Assembly (NCBI RefSeq): GCF_023534745.1
Contig: NZ_JAMHJQ010000004.1
Span: 447,608-511,607, forward strand
Direction of reading: 5' to 3'
Source of the DNA: Streptomyces sp. 35G-GA-8
GTDB lineage: Bacteria > Actinomycetota > Actinomycetes > Streptomycetales > Streptomycetaceae
Length of the DNA stretch: 64,000 bases
The position numbers and the translations under genes were made by a program. Of the stretch, positions 51,919 through 59,962 are shown in pieces (the first letter of the stretch is position 1; each line of letters begins with the position of its first letter). The notes below the pieces were generated by a model that ran no database searches, was not told where the DNA came from, and saw nothing but the letters and a program-made list of their open reading frames with translations.

Positions 51919-52778
51919 TAGAGCTCCTTGCGTATCCCTTGGAGAAAAGCTCTGGTTTCGTCAACGGGGGCCGCCCGGGCGGACATATTGTCCAGGACTT
52001 CCAGATAGGCGGCGATATCGGGGCGCTGATCCATATAGACGGCGCCGGTGAGATTCTCGGTGTAGACGACATCGGGCAGTTCGGGTATGTCGAACCGGAA
52101 GAGATGGAACGGTCCGAACGCCCCGAGATGCGGTCCGATCGAGAACGGCATGATCTGCAAAGTGACGTTGGGGATCTCGGTGGTTTCCAGCAGCCGGTCG
52201 ACCTGCGCCCGCATCACCTCCGGATTGCCGACGGGTCTGCGAAGGACCGCTTCTTCCATCAGAATCCACAGAAAGGGCGCGTGTGCCTTGGCGAGCAGCT
52301 GCTGACGCTTGACGCGCAGCGCGACGCGCCGCTCCAGCTCCTCGGCGTTACGGTGCGAGCCCGCCCGCAGCACGCCGCGGGCGTACTCCTCGGTCTGCAA
52401 CAGGCCCGGCACATAGTGGGGTTCGTACGTCCTGATCAGACTGGCCTGATCCTCCAGGCTGATGTACGCGCTGAACCAGCCGGGCAGCGCGTCCCGATAG
52501 CGATGCCACCAGCCGGGCCTGTTGGCGACCTTGACCAGCTCGGCGAACTCCTCGGCCTCGCTCTCCGTGACTCCGTACGCCTGCAACAGCAGCAGGACAT
52601 AGGGGAGTTTGAGGCTGACCTCGGAATTCTCCATACGCCGAATGGTCAGCGGAGCGACATCCAGGACTTTCGCCGCCGCCTCACGAGACACCCCCGCCTT
52701 CTCACGGAGTGCCCCGAGCCGCTTGCCCAGAACGATTCGGAGGACGGTGGGCGCGGTTCCCGGACGAGCCTCACTCAT
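51918..52778 (-). CDS. XRE-family regulator with DUF5753
   Basis: 286 aa. HTH at residues ~15-70 (LGALREKAGVSREAAAKVLD; TIRRMENSEV), then the DUF5753 domain with YEPHYVPGLLQTEEYARGVL and PFSIGPHLGAFGPF. Paired with DUF397 downstream and divergent to a HATPase gene, a classic Streptomyces regulatory cluster. Confidence 0.95.
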   Translation of the reverse strand: MSEARPGTAPTVLRIVLGKRLGALREKAGVSREAAAKVLDVAPLTIRRMENSEVSLKLPYVLLLLQAYGVTESEAEEFAELVKVANRPGWWHRYRDALPGWFSAYISLEDQASLIRTYEPHYVPGLLQTEEYARGVLRAGSHRNAEELERRVALRVKRQQLLAKAHAPFLWILMEEAVLRRPVGNPEVMRAQVDRLLETTEIPNVTLQIMPFSIGPHLGAFGPFHLFRFDIPELPDVVYTENLTGAVYMDQRPDIAAYLEVLDNMSARAAPVDETRAFLQGIRKEL

Positions 52779-52887
52779 GTGGGGTCTCCTGACGTCGACT
52801 CATCTCATGGAGTCTGACAGGTGAGTGGTGCTCTATCCAGGGAGATGTGGAGCATTGTGAAATTATCAGAACGATCGGTTGCGGCCT

Positions 52888-53601
52888 GTGACCGCCAACG
52901 CCCATAGTGAACTCGTGGCTCACATCACGGATCACCGTGCACACAAGCAACCCCAGCCCCTCGCCCAGGAGTTACAAGTGCGCGCTCGGCATCCCTGGGG
53001 CGCCTGGTGTGCCTCGGTCAGCCGACCGGACGAGGGAACCGGCCCCGGCCTCCGTGCGCGTACGCACTGTCACGACACCCACGGTCATGACGCGTATGGG
53101 CATGAGGCGCCCGGACACGACGCGCATGGGCACGACGCGTACGCGCACGAGACGAACGCGCACGACCTGCGCGAACACGGCCGGCACCCCGCGTACAGAA
53201 GCGCCTTCACGCTCCCCAGCCGGCGGGACTCCGTCTCCAGAGCGCGGCACTGGCTCCGTGATGAGCTTCAGCGGTGGAGACTGCACACGGATCTGTGCGA
53301 TGTCGCCGTTCTCGTCGTCTCCGAACTGTTCACCAATGCCGTGCTCCACACGGCCAGCGCGCTGATCAGTTGTGAGGTCCGCCTCCTGGCCGAGCATGTC
53401 CGGCTCGATGTCCACGACCAGGGCGCGCGGGAGGGCGGACCGAGCCCCCGCAGCCCCGACTTCCGCGCGGAGAACGGGCGTGGACTGCTGCTGGTGGAGA
53501 GTCTGGCCGAGGCATGGGGCGTCGGATCCCGCGAGGGCGGGGCGGGGCGCACGGTGTGGGCGATGCTCCCGCTGAGTCACGGTCACGGGTCCGGCATCTG
53601 A
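52888..53601 (+). CDS. HATPase_c_2 (anti-sigma-type) protein with histidine-rich repeat
   Basis: 237 aa from GTG 52888; TTG 52879 and GTG 52915 are alternatives. The C-terminal ~120 residues are a GHKL ATPase domain of the anti-sigma/serine-kinase type (N box ELFTNAVLHT; VHDQGA; ENGRGLLLVESLAEAWG). The N-terminal part holds seven H-[DE]-x-x-[GA] pentads from a 15-bp DNA repeat (53071-53175). Divergent from XRE-DUF5753, a common pairing. The repeat is unusual and suggests metal binding. Confidence 0.85.
   Translation: MTANAHSELVAHITDHRAHKQPQPLAQELQVRARHPWGAWCASVSRPDEGTGPGLRARTHCHDTHGHDAYGHEAPGHDAHGHDAYAHETNAHDLREHGRHPAYRSAFTLPSRRDSVSRARHWLRDELQRWRLHTDLCDVAVLVVSELFTNAVLHTASALISCEVRLLAEHVRLDVHDQGAREGGPSPRSPDFRAENGRGLLLVESLAEAWGVGSREGGAGRTVWAMLPLSHGHGSGI
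53071..53175 (+). repeat. 15-bp coding repeat for a histidine pentad
   Basis: Seven 15-bp units beginning CAC or CAT at 53071, 53086, 53101, 53116, 53131, 53146 and 53161 encode His-Asp/Glu-x-x-Gly/Ala pentads. Confidence 0.8.
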
Positions 53602-53699
53602 ACGGCGTGTCGGGGCGCGGGCTGTCGCCGTCCCGACCGGCAGTACAGGGGTCTGCCGATCGGGTCGGCCCGGCCGGGCCGACCCGGGGCCGCCGCGGA

Positions 53700-54161
53700 T
53701 TATGCGAGAGCGGCGCCGACCACCAGCGCGAAGGCCGCGACGGAGAAGAGCGTGCGGATGAGGTGGAAGGTGTTCCACCGGGACTCGAAGGCCGCGCGTG
53801 CCACTCCGTCGGGTGAAGAAGTCGCCGAAGCCAGCGCGTTGTTGAGCGGTACGTTGCCGCCGATGGTGACCAGATGATTGAGGACGGCGCAGACCAGTCC
53901 GGCCACCAGGAGCCAGCGCTGTGTGTCCGAGCGCCCGTCGACGGGTACGGCGAGCGCCGCGGCCGGGAACGCCACCACGGCGAGGAAGGTGAGCAGGAAG
54001 ACCGGGCGGGGAACGTACTCGTTGACCCGACGCATGGCCGCGACGAACTGCTCGTCGTTCAACCGGCCCAGGGCGGGCATGATGCCGGTCTGGAAGATCA
54101 GGAAGTACCCCGCGAACAGACCCGTGGAGATCACGGCGAGAGCGAGCAGCAGAGTGGCCAT
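53700..54161 (-). CDS. DUF1772 membrane protein
   Basis: 153 aa, four TM segments (LLALAVISTGLFAGYFLIFQ; FLLTFLAVVAFPAAALAV; LVAGLVCAVLNHLV; SVAAFALVVGAALA). The NNAL...WNTFHLIRTL ending is the DUF1772 (anthrone oxygenase-like) signature. The ATG at 54161 follows another in-frame start at 54179. Confidence 0.85.
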   Translation of the reverse strand: MATLLLALAVISTGLFAGYFLIFQTGIMPALGRLNDEQFVAAMRRVNEYVPRPVFLLTFLAVVAFPAAALAVPVDGRSDTQRWLLVAGLVCAVLNHLVTIGGNVPLNNALASATSSPDGVARAAFESRWNTFHLIRTLFSVAAFALVVGAALA

Positions 54162-54342
54162 GCGCACATCATGGCGCACGGAAAGGCCGCCGGGGCAGGG
54201 TTCTTGAGGGCTTCTCGATCACACCGGTTCGATCGGCGCCGATCACCCAGACTGCGGCAGTATGAGCCGGTTGTGGAAGCTCTGGCATGGAGTCGCCACT
54301 CTCCGTACCGGCACTTGTCACGGTGAGCAATGATGTGCGTAC

Positions 54343-55167
54343 ATGGAGTGGCGTACGGCTCCGAGGGGATGGCGGGGGTGGTCAGCCGTGGCAGAGGTTT
54401 CGGGTTCTGTGCTCAACAGGTCGACATTGCCGGTGGGCGGAGCGCGGGAGGACGTGGTGGACACGCCCCATCCGCCCGGCCGACCGATCCAGGGTGTGCG
54501 GGAGGTGACGGCGACGCTGACGGCACTGGTCCGGTCCGCCCGCCGGGAGTTGCTGATCTTCGACGACCCGGGCAGTTGTCTGGGGCAGTGCATCCCGGAG
54601 CAGTTCCTTGAGTTCGCCGGTGCCTGTGTGCGTGCGGCGGGCGAGCAGAGCTGGCACGACGGCGGCCCGGGAGGCAGAGCGCGCGGACGGTCGAGCGCGG
54701 TCGGCGTCCGCAGGATCGTGCCGCGCCATGGGCTCGCCGGGCTGGCGTATCCACTCCCCCGGGACCTGCCCGGCCGGGCCAGGCAGACGGACTCCATCCC
54801 GTTCAAGATGGTCCTGGTGGACCGCTCGGTCGCCGCGGTCCCTCTCGATCTCCAACTCCACTACCACGGGCTGCTGTTGATCCGCGATCCGGTGGTTGTC
54901 CAGGCCCTGGTCCGTACGCACCAGACGTGGTGGGACACGGGTGAGGAGCTGCCGACCGCCGCGCTCCCCTCGCCCGGCGGTCTGCCGGGACATCTGCGGC
55001 CCGTCCTGGAGGCGCTGCTCGCCGGTCTCACCGATGAGACGGCCGCGACCCGGCTGGGCATGTCCAGCCGTACGTACAGCCGTCGGGTGGGCGATCTGCT
55101 CACCGCCCTCGGCACGACGAGCCGCTTCCGGGCGGGTGCGGAAGCGGCTCGAAGGGGGTGGATCTAG
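54343..55167 (+). CDS. LuxR-type HTH regulator
   Basis: 274 aa from ATG 54343; GTG 54388 is also plausible. C-terminus contains a LuxR-like HTH (LAGLTDETAATRLGMSSRTYSRRVGDL). The N-terminal part resembles TrmB/PLD-like sensor modules (SARRELLIFDDPGSC; VPLDLQLHYHGLLLIRDP). Common in Streptomyces regulatory genes. No adjacent target is evident. Confidence 0.8.
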   Translation: MEWRTAPRGWRGWSAVAEVSGSVLNRSTLPVGGAREDVVDTPHPPGRPIQGVREVTATLTALVRSARRELLIFDDPGSCLGQCIPEQFLEFAGACVRAAGEQSWHDGGPGGRARGRSSAVGVRRIVPRHGLAGLAYPLPRDLPGRARQTDSIPFKMVLVDRSVAAVPLDLQLHYHGLLLIRDPVVVQALVRTHQTWWDTGEELPTAALPSPGGLPGHLRPVLEALLAGLTDETAATRLGMSSRTYSRRVGDLLTALGTTSRFRAGAEAARRGWI

Positions 55168-55207
55168 TGCCCCTCCCGGCAATAGCAGGGATGGCTCTGC
55201 CGGGCGG

Positions 55208-56068
55208 CTACGAAACGACGTCCTTGCGCGAGAAGCCCCGGAAGGCCAGCGCGAACAGGACCACGGCGTAGGTCACCGAGATCGCCGCGCCCTTCACCAT
55301 GCCGCTCCACTCCAGTTGCGGCTGGAGCGCGTCCGCCCAGGCGAACTGCCAGTGTGCCGGCAGGAAGTCCCGCCAGGAACCGAGCGCCGTCACGGCGTCC
55401 AGCACGTTCCCGATGATCGTCAGCCCGACCGCCCCGCCGACCGCGCCCAGGGGTGCGTCGGTCTTGGTGGACAGCCAGAACGCGAGGCCCGCGGTCACCA
55501 GTTGGGAGACGAAGATGAACGCGACGACGAGTGCCAGCCGGGGCACCGCGTCGGCGATGGCCAGGGAGCCGCCCGTCGGCAGTTCGAGTGGCTTCCAGCC
55601 ATAGGCCGCGGTGCCCGCCGCCAGGGCGACCAGCGGCAGCAGCAGCATCGCCGCCGCGCTCATACCGAGCGCCACCGCCAGCTTGCTCCAGAGCAGCCGG
55701 GTCCGTGGCACGGGCGCGGCGAGGAGATAACGCAGCGAGGACCAGCTCGCCTCGGAGGCGACCGTGTCCCCGTGGAACAGCGCGACGGGGACCACCAGCA
55801 GAAAGCCTGCGGAGACAAAGAGGCAGGTGGCCGCGAAGTTGGCGCCGGAGGCGGTCGCGGTGTCCATCAGGGTCACCCGGTTGTTCTCGCCGTCCGCGCC
55901 CGGGGTGCCGCCGATCGCGAACGCCACGATCAGGATGAAGGGCAGGGCGGCGAGCAGGATGCCCATCGCCAACGTCCGTCTGCGCTTCAGCTGGCGCAGC
56001 GCCTCGACCCGCAGGGGCAGGGTGCGCCGGGCCCGGTAGCCGGGGGCCGATTCCATCAGCGCGCTCAT
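55208..56068 (-). CDS. ABC-2 type transporter permease
   Basis: 286 aa with six predicted TM segments (MGILLAALPFILIVAFAIGG; FLLVVPVALFHGD; AAAMLLLPLVALAAGTAA and others). Starts by a four-base overlap with the upstream fusion gene, so both form one operon; it is the membrane partner of the ABC ATPase. Substrate unknown. Confidence 0.9.
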   Translation of the reverse strand: MSALMESAPGYRARRTLPLRVEALRQLKRRRTLAMGILLAALPFILIVAFAIGGTPGADGENNRVTLMDTATASGANFAATCLFVSAGFLLVVPVALFHGDTVASEASWSSLRYLLAAPVPRTRLLWSKLAVALGMSAAAMLLLPLVALAAGTAAYGWKPLELPTGGSLAIADAVPRLALVVAFIFVSQLVTAGLAFWLSTKTDAPLGAVGGAVGLTIIGNVLDAVTALGSWRDFLPAHWQFAWADALQPQLEWSGMVKGAAISVTYAVVLFALAFRGFSRKDVVS

Positions 56069-58701
56069 GCGGTGCCTCCTGAGATCAGGGTGAGGAACGC
56101 GTCCTCCAGGCGGCGGTGCGGTCCGACACCCGTCAGCGGGACATCCAGCCGGATCAACTCGGTGACCAGCGCGTTGGTGCTCGCCCCGTCGAGCCGTACG
56201 AGCAGACCGAGTCCGTCGTCCGTGCGGACCGCCGAGCCGATGCCCGCCAGCGTGGCGATCTTCTCGACGACGGGCTCCGGCACCTCCTCGGCGGTGGTGA
56301 CGAGCAGGGTGTCGCCCGCGCCGGTGATCTCCGCGACCGGACCGGCCTGGACGAGCTGCCCGCGGTCCATGACGACCAGATGGGTGCAGGACTGCTCGAC
56401 CTCGGAGAGGAGATGGCTGGAGACGATCACGGTCCTGCCATCGGCCGCGTATCTGATCATCACGTCCCGCATCTCACGGATCTGGGGCGGGTCGAGACCA
56501 TTGGTCGGTTCGTCGAGGATCAGCAGATCCGGCATGCCGAGCATGGCCTGGGCGATCGCGAGCCGCTGTCGCATGCCCTGCGAGTAGGTGCGTACGGCCC
56601 GTGCCAGCGCGTCGCCGAGCCCGGCGATCTCCAGGGCTTCCTCAATATGCGAGTCCTCGGCGGGCCGGCCGGTGGCCTGCCAGTACAGCTCCAGGTTGGC
56701 CCGGCCCGACAGATGCGGCAGGAAGCCCGCGCCCTCGACGAACGAGCCGACCCGGGAGAGCACCGGAGCGCCCGGCCTGATGGCGTGCCCGAAGACACGG
56801 ATCTCGCCCGCGTCGGGGCTGATCAGCCCCATCAGCATGCGCAGGGTGGTGGTCTTGCCGGCACCGTTCGGGCCGAGAAGACCGAGCACCTGGCCCTTTT
56901 CGACCTGGAAGGAGAGATCACGGACCGCGTAGCGGTCGGCGGCTCCGGCGTACCGCTTCGTCAGCCCGGTGATCCGCAGCGGCACGTCCGCGAGCGCGGG
57001 ATCGGGCGCCGGCGCGCTGGTGCGGCGCCGGGCGGTGAGCAGCAGTGTGGCCGCGATCAGTACACCGGCGGCCGGCAGCCCCCAGGTCCACCAGGGCAGT
57101 GCGGTGGATCCGGAGGTGAGCGCGGGCACGGTCGGCACGGTCAGCGGGCCGTCGACGGAGACCCGGTAGGTGGCCGGGGCCGCCGGGGAGGCATAGCCGA
57201 GGTCGGTCGCGGAGAGCACGACGCGGAGCCGGTGCCCGGGCACGACCTGATGGTCCACGGCGGGCAGGGTGAGCTCCACCGTTCTGCCGTCGCGCGCGTC
57301 CTCGACCCGTACGGGCGAGACGAGTTGCTTGGGCAGCACTTGCTGGCGGCCGTCGGGCCCGACGTCGTACAGCTTGGCGAAGAGAACCGCGTCACCGCTG
57401 TCGGAGGTGACGGTGGCCCGGACGGTCGGCGAGCCGGTGATCCGCAGCGACCGGTCGAGCGGTGCGGAGTCGAAGCGCGCGTGCTGTCCGGGGAAGTCGA
57501 GGGAGAGCCCGACGCCGAACGAGGAGAGCTGGGAGAGTCCGCCGCCGACGCCCGGTACGGCGGAGATGGCGGGCGGGCTTCCGCCCGCCGGATTGGCGAA
57601 GGTCTGTGTGCCGCCGTTGAGCGGGACGCCGGTGGTGCCGCTCTCCAGGCCGGGGTAGCGGTCGCTGCTCGCGCCCCGCAACAGGGCCTGACCGTCGGTG
57701 GAGTCGATACCTCCGGTCCGGCTGACGCGGAACGCGGGTCCGGTGTCCGCGCCCTTGTCGTCCTTGAGATAGCGGTCGAACCAGGAAGAGATCCGGCCCT
57801 CCAACCGGGCGTTCTCGCGGTCACCGCCGTCGTGCCCGCCCGCCATCCAGTCGACGTCGACGGGTGCGCCATTGGCGCTGATCGCCTTCGCCATGGCGTC
57901 GGCCTGGCCGAGCGGGAAGAGCGAGTCGGTCTGGCCCTGGACGATCAGCGCGGGCACGTCGATACGGTCACCGACGGCGGACGGGCTGCGCTCCTCCAGG
58001 AGCTTGCGGGCCGCGTCATCGGGTGTGCCGGAGACGGCGACCCGCTGGTACATGTCGCAGAGTTCCTTCTGGAACGTCTGGCAGCCACCACCGGTGGAGA
58101 AGAAGATCCCGGCCCAGAGCTTCTTGAAGACGCCGTTGGGGAAGAGCGCGTCGGCGAGGTTCCAGTACGTGATCAGCGGGGCGATGGCGTCGACCCGCTT
58201 GTCGTATCCGGCGGCGAGCAGCGAGATGCCGCCACCGTACGAGGCGCCGGTCACCCCGACCCGGGGGTCGCCCTTCGCGTCGAGCCGCACCTCGGGTCTG
58301 GCGGCGAGCCAGTCGATCATCCGGGAGACGTCCTTGACCTCATGATCGGGATCATTGAGCCCGATCTCACCGGTCGACTTCCCGAAACCACGCGCCGACC
58401 AGGTCAGTACCGCGTAACCGTCCCGCGCGAGCTTCTCGGCCTGGGCCCGTACGTCGTCCTTGCTGCCGCCGAAACCATGCCCGACCAGCACGGCCGGCCG
58501 CCGCCCGCTGCCGGCGGTGAAGTACGAGGTGTCGATCCGGGCGCCGTCCATCGACAGCACCTGATCCGTACGGTGCACGGCGGGCGCGCCATCCGAGGCG
58601 ACCGCGGTCCAGGTCCCTGCTCCGACGAGCACGGCGGCGACGCCCAGGCCCGCGAGCCATCGCGCGCGCGGCCGAAACCGGCGGGGGGTTCGTAGCTCCA
58701 T
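56065..58701 (-). CDS. Fusion: alpha/beta-hydrolase (S15/CocE-like) plus ABC ATPase
   Basis: 878 aa. Residues 1-35 have a signal-anchor TM. Residues ~45-530 form an S15/CocE-type hydrolase: GASYGGG with Ser154, Asp259 (GQTDSLF) and His290 (AGGHDGG), with a beta-rich C-terminal jelly-roll part. A TM helix (~535-557) then leads to an ABC ATPase: Walker A LLGPNGAGKTT (~608-618), signature YSQGMRQRL, Walker B LLILDEPTNGLDP. So an extracytoplasmic hydrolase and cytoplasmic ATPase are joined across the membrane. The downstream permease completes an exporter-like complex. Confidence 0.9.
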   Translation of the reverse strand: MELRTPRRFRPRARWLAGLGVAAVLVGAGTWTAVASDGAPAVHRTDQVLSMDGARIDTSYFTAGSGRRPAVLVGHGFGGSKDDVRAQAEKLARDGYAVLTWSARGFGKSTGEIGLNDPDHEVKDVSRMIDWLAARPEVRLDAKGDPRVGVTGASYGGGISLLAAGYDKRVDAIAPLITYWNLADALFPNGVFKKLWAGIFFSTGGGCQTFQKELCDMYQRVAVSGTPDDAARKLLEERSPSAVGDRIDVPALIVQGQTDSLFPLGQADAMAKAISANGAPVDVDWMAGGHDGGDRENARLEGRISSWFDRYLKDDKGADTGPAFRVSRTGGIDSTDGQALLRGASSDRYPGLESGTTGVPLNGGTQTFANPAGGSPPAISAVPGVGGGLSQLSSFGVGLSLDFPGQHARFDSAPLDRSLRITGSPTVRATVTSDSGDAVLFAKLYDVGPDGRQQVLPKQLVSPVRVEDARDGRTVELTLPAVDHQVVPGHRLRVVLSATDLGYASPAAPATYRVSVDGPLTVPTVPALTSGSTALPWWTWGLPAAGVLIAATLLLTARRRTSAPAPDPALADVPLRITGLTKRYAGAADRYAVRDLSFQVEKGQVLGLLGPNGAGKTTTLRMLMGLISPDAGEIRVFGHAIRPGAPVLSRVGSFVEGAGFLPHLSGRANLELYWQATGRPAEDSHIEEALEIAGLGDALARAVRTYSQGMRQRLAIAQAMLGMPDLLILDEPTNGLDPPQIREMRDVMIRYAADGRTVIVSSHLLSEVEQSCTHLVVMDRGQLVQAGPVAEITGAGDTLLVTTAEEVPEPVVEKIATLAGIGSAVRTDDGLGLLVRLDGASTNALVTELIRLDVPLTGVGPHRRLEDAFLTLISGGTA

Positions 58702-58981
58702 GATTGAACCCTAAACGGGCCCCGGCCCCGACCGTACTGACACCGGTCGGAACTCGAATGTCTCCCCGGGTAGTACGGAGGGCGTCCCCGTACACCAGAC
58801 GCGGTATGCGGAACCTTCCCGAGGCGACGGAAAAGGGATGGGGATCGCCCGGCCGCGCGTGATGGTCGTCCCCGCCTTCGTCGGTCGCGGCATTTTCCGG
58901 GGTAGCCAAATCGGAGGCTCCCTCCATATCTTGGATCAACCGGAGGTAGCCTCCGGAAAGCTGCGACCCGAGGAGTACGGC
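58702..58981. other. Divergent intergenic region
   Basis: 280 bases between the fusion and the oxidoreductase. Holds the promoters of both genes and GGAGGCTCC / GGAGGTAGCCTCC short repeats near 58913-58956; no gene seen. Confidence 0.4.
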
Positions 58982-59902
58982 GTGGGGACAACAGACAGCG
59001 CGTGCGATGAGCTTGGCCGGGTCGGTATCTGGACCCTGGCCTTCGACGGACAGCCCGCCGGCCGCGTACGGGAATCCGCCGCGGAGATCGAGGAGCTGGG
59101 ATACGGAGCGATCTGGTACGGCGAGGCGCTCGGCCGTGACGCGGTGGGGCAGGCCTGGTTACTGCTGTCGGCAACGCGCCGCATCGTGGTCGCGTCCGGC
59201 ATCGTCAATATCGCGTTCCGGGACCCGATCGCCACCGCTACCGCGACACGCGCGCTCGGCGAGGCGTTTCCCGGGCGCTATGTGCTGGGCCTGGGCGGAC
59301 ACCGGATCGACGACACCGTCCATGAGCTAGACGGATATCCCATGCCGGCCCGGGGCAGGGCGTTGTCCACGATGCGCGCCTATCTGGACGCCATGGACGC
59401 CGTCCCCCACCACGGCCCCGTGCCGGACCCCGCTCCGCGGCGCCTACTGGCCGCCCTCGGCCCGAAGATGGTGGAGCTGGCCGCCCGGCGCACCTGGGGC
59501 GCGCATCCGTACTTCGTACCCGTCGAGCACACCGTACGGGCGCGCCGGATCATGGGGCCGGTTGCCTTTCTCGGCGTCGAACAGGCCGTGGTCCTGGACA
59601 CCGACCTCGCCCGCGCCCGCGAGGTGGCCACGGCCCATGTGGCCGCCTATGTCTCCATGGCGCCGCACCAGGAGGCGAACGTACGGCGGCTCGGCTTCGG
59701 CGACGCCGACATCGTCGGAGGCCCGAGCCGCCGGCTGGTGGACGCGATCGTCGCCTATGGAGACCTGGAGGCGATCGGCCGACGCGTGCGGCAGCACCTC
59801 GACGCGGGAGCCGACCATGTCTGTCTGCAGATCCTCACCACCGACCCGGCCTCCGCGCCGGAGCGCGAATGGCGCGAGCTGGCTCCCGCCCTGCTGCCCT
59901 GA
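58982..59902 (+). CDS. LLM-class F420-dependent oxidoreductase
   Basis: 306 aa, GTG with GAGGAG upstream. TIM-barrel pattern of the luciferase-like family: VGIWTLAFDGQPAGRV, EIEELGYGAIWYGEALGRDA, VASGIVNIAFRDP, GRYVLGLGGHR. Residues ADHVCLQIL close the barrel. Uses F420 (or flavin) to oxidise or reduce an unknown substrate; the F420 type is expected in actinobacteria. Confidence 0.9.
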   Translation: MGTTDSACDELGRVGIWTLAFDGQPAGRVRESAAEIEELGYGAIWYGEALGRDAVGQAWLLLSATRRIVVASGIVNIAFRDPIATATATRALGEAFPGRYVLGLGGHRIDDTVHELDGYPMPARGRALSTMRAYLDAMDAVPHHGPVPDPAPRRLLAALGPKMVELAARRTWGAHPYFVPVEHTVRARRIMGPVAFLGVEQAVVLDTDLARAREVATAHVAAYVSMAPHQEANVRRLGFGDADIVGGPSRRLVDAIVAYGDLEAIGRRVRQHLDAGADHVCLQILTTDPASAPEREWRELAPALLP

Positions 59903-59962
59903 ATCAGAGTGATCCGGACCGCGGGAGGGACGGGCTGCCGGCGATTCCGGCAGCCCGGCCCC

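Noticed and set aside
56116-58695. Long plus-strand ORF (859 aa) opposite the hydrolase-ABC gene
   Set aside because: Antisense shadow of a gene with Walker A/B and GxSxG motifs; its own composition is Arg/Gly-rich without any motif.
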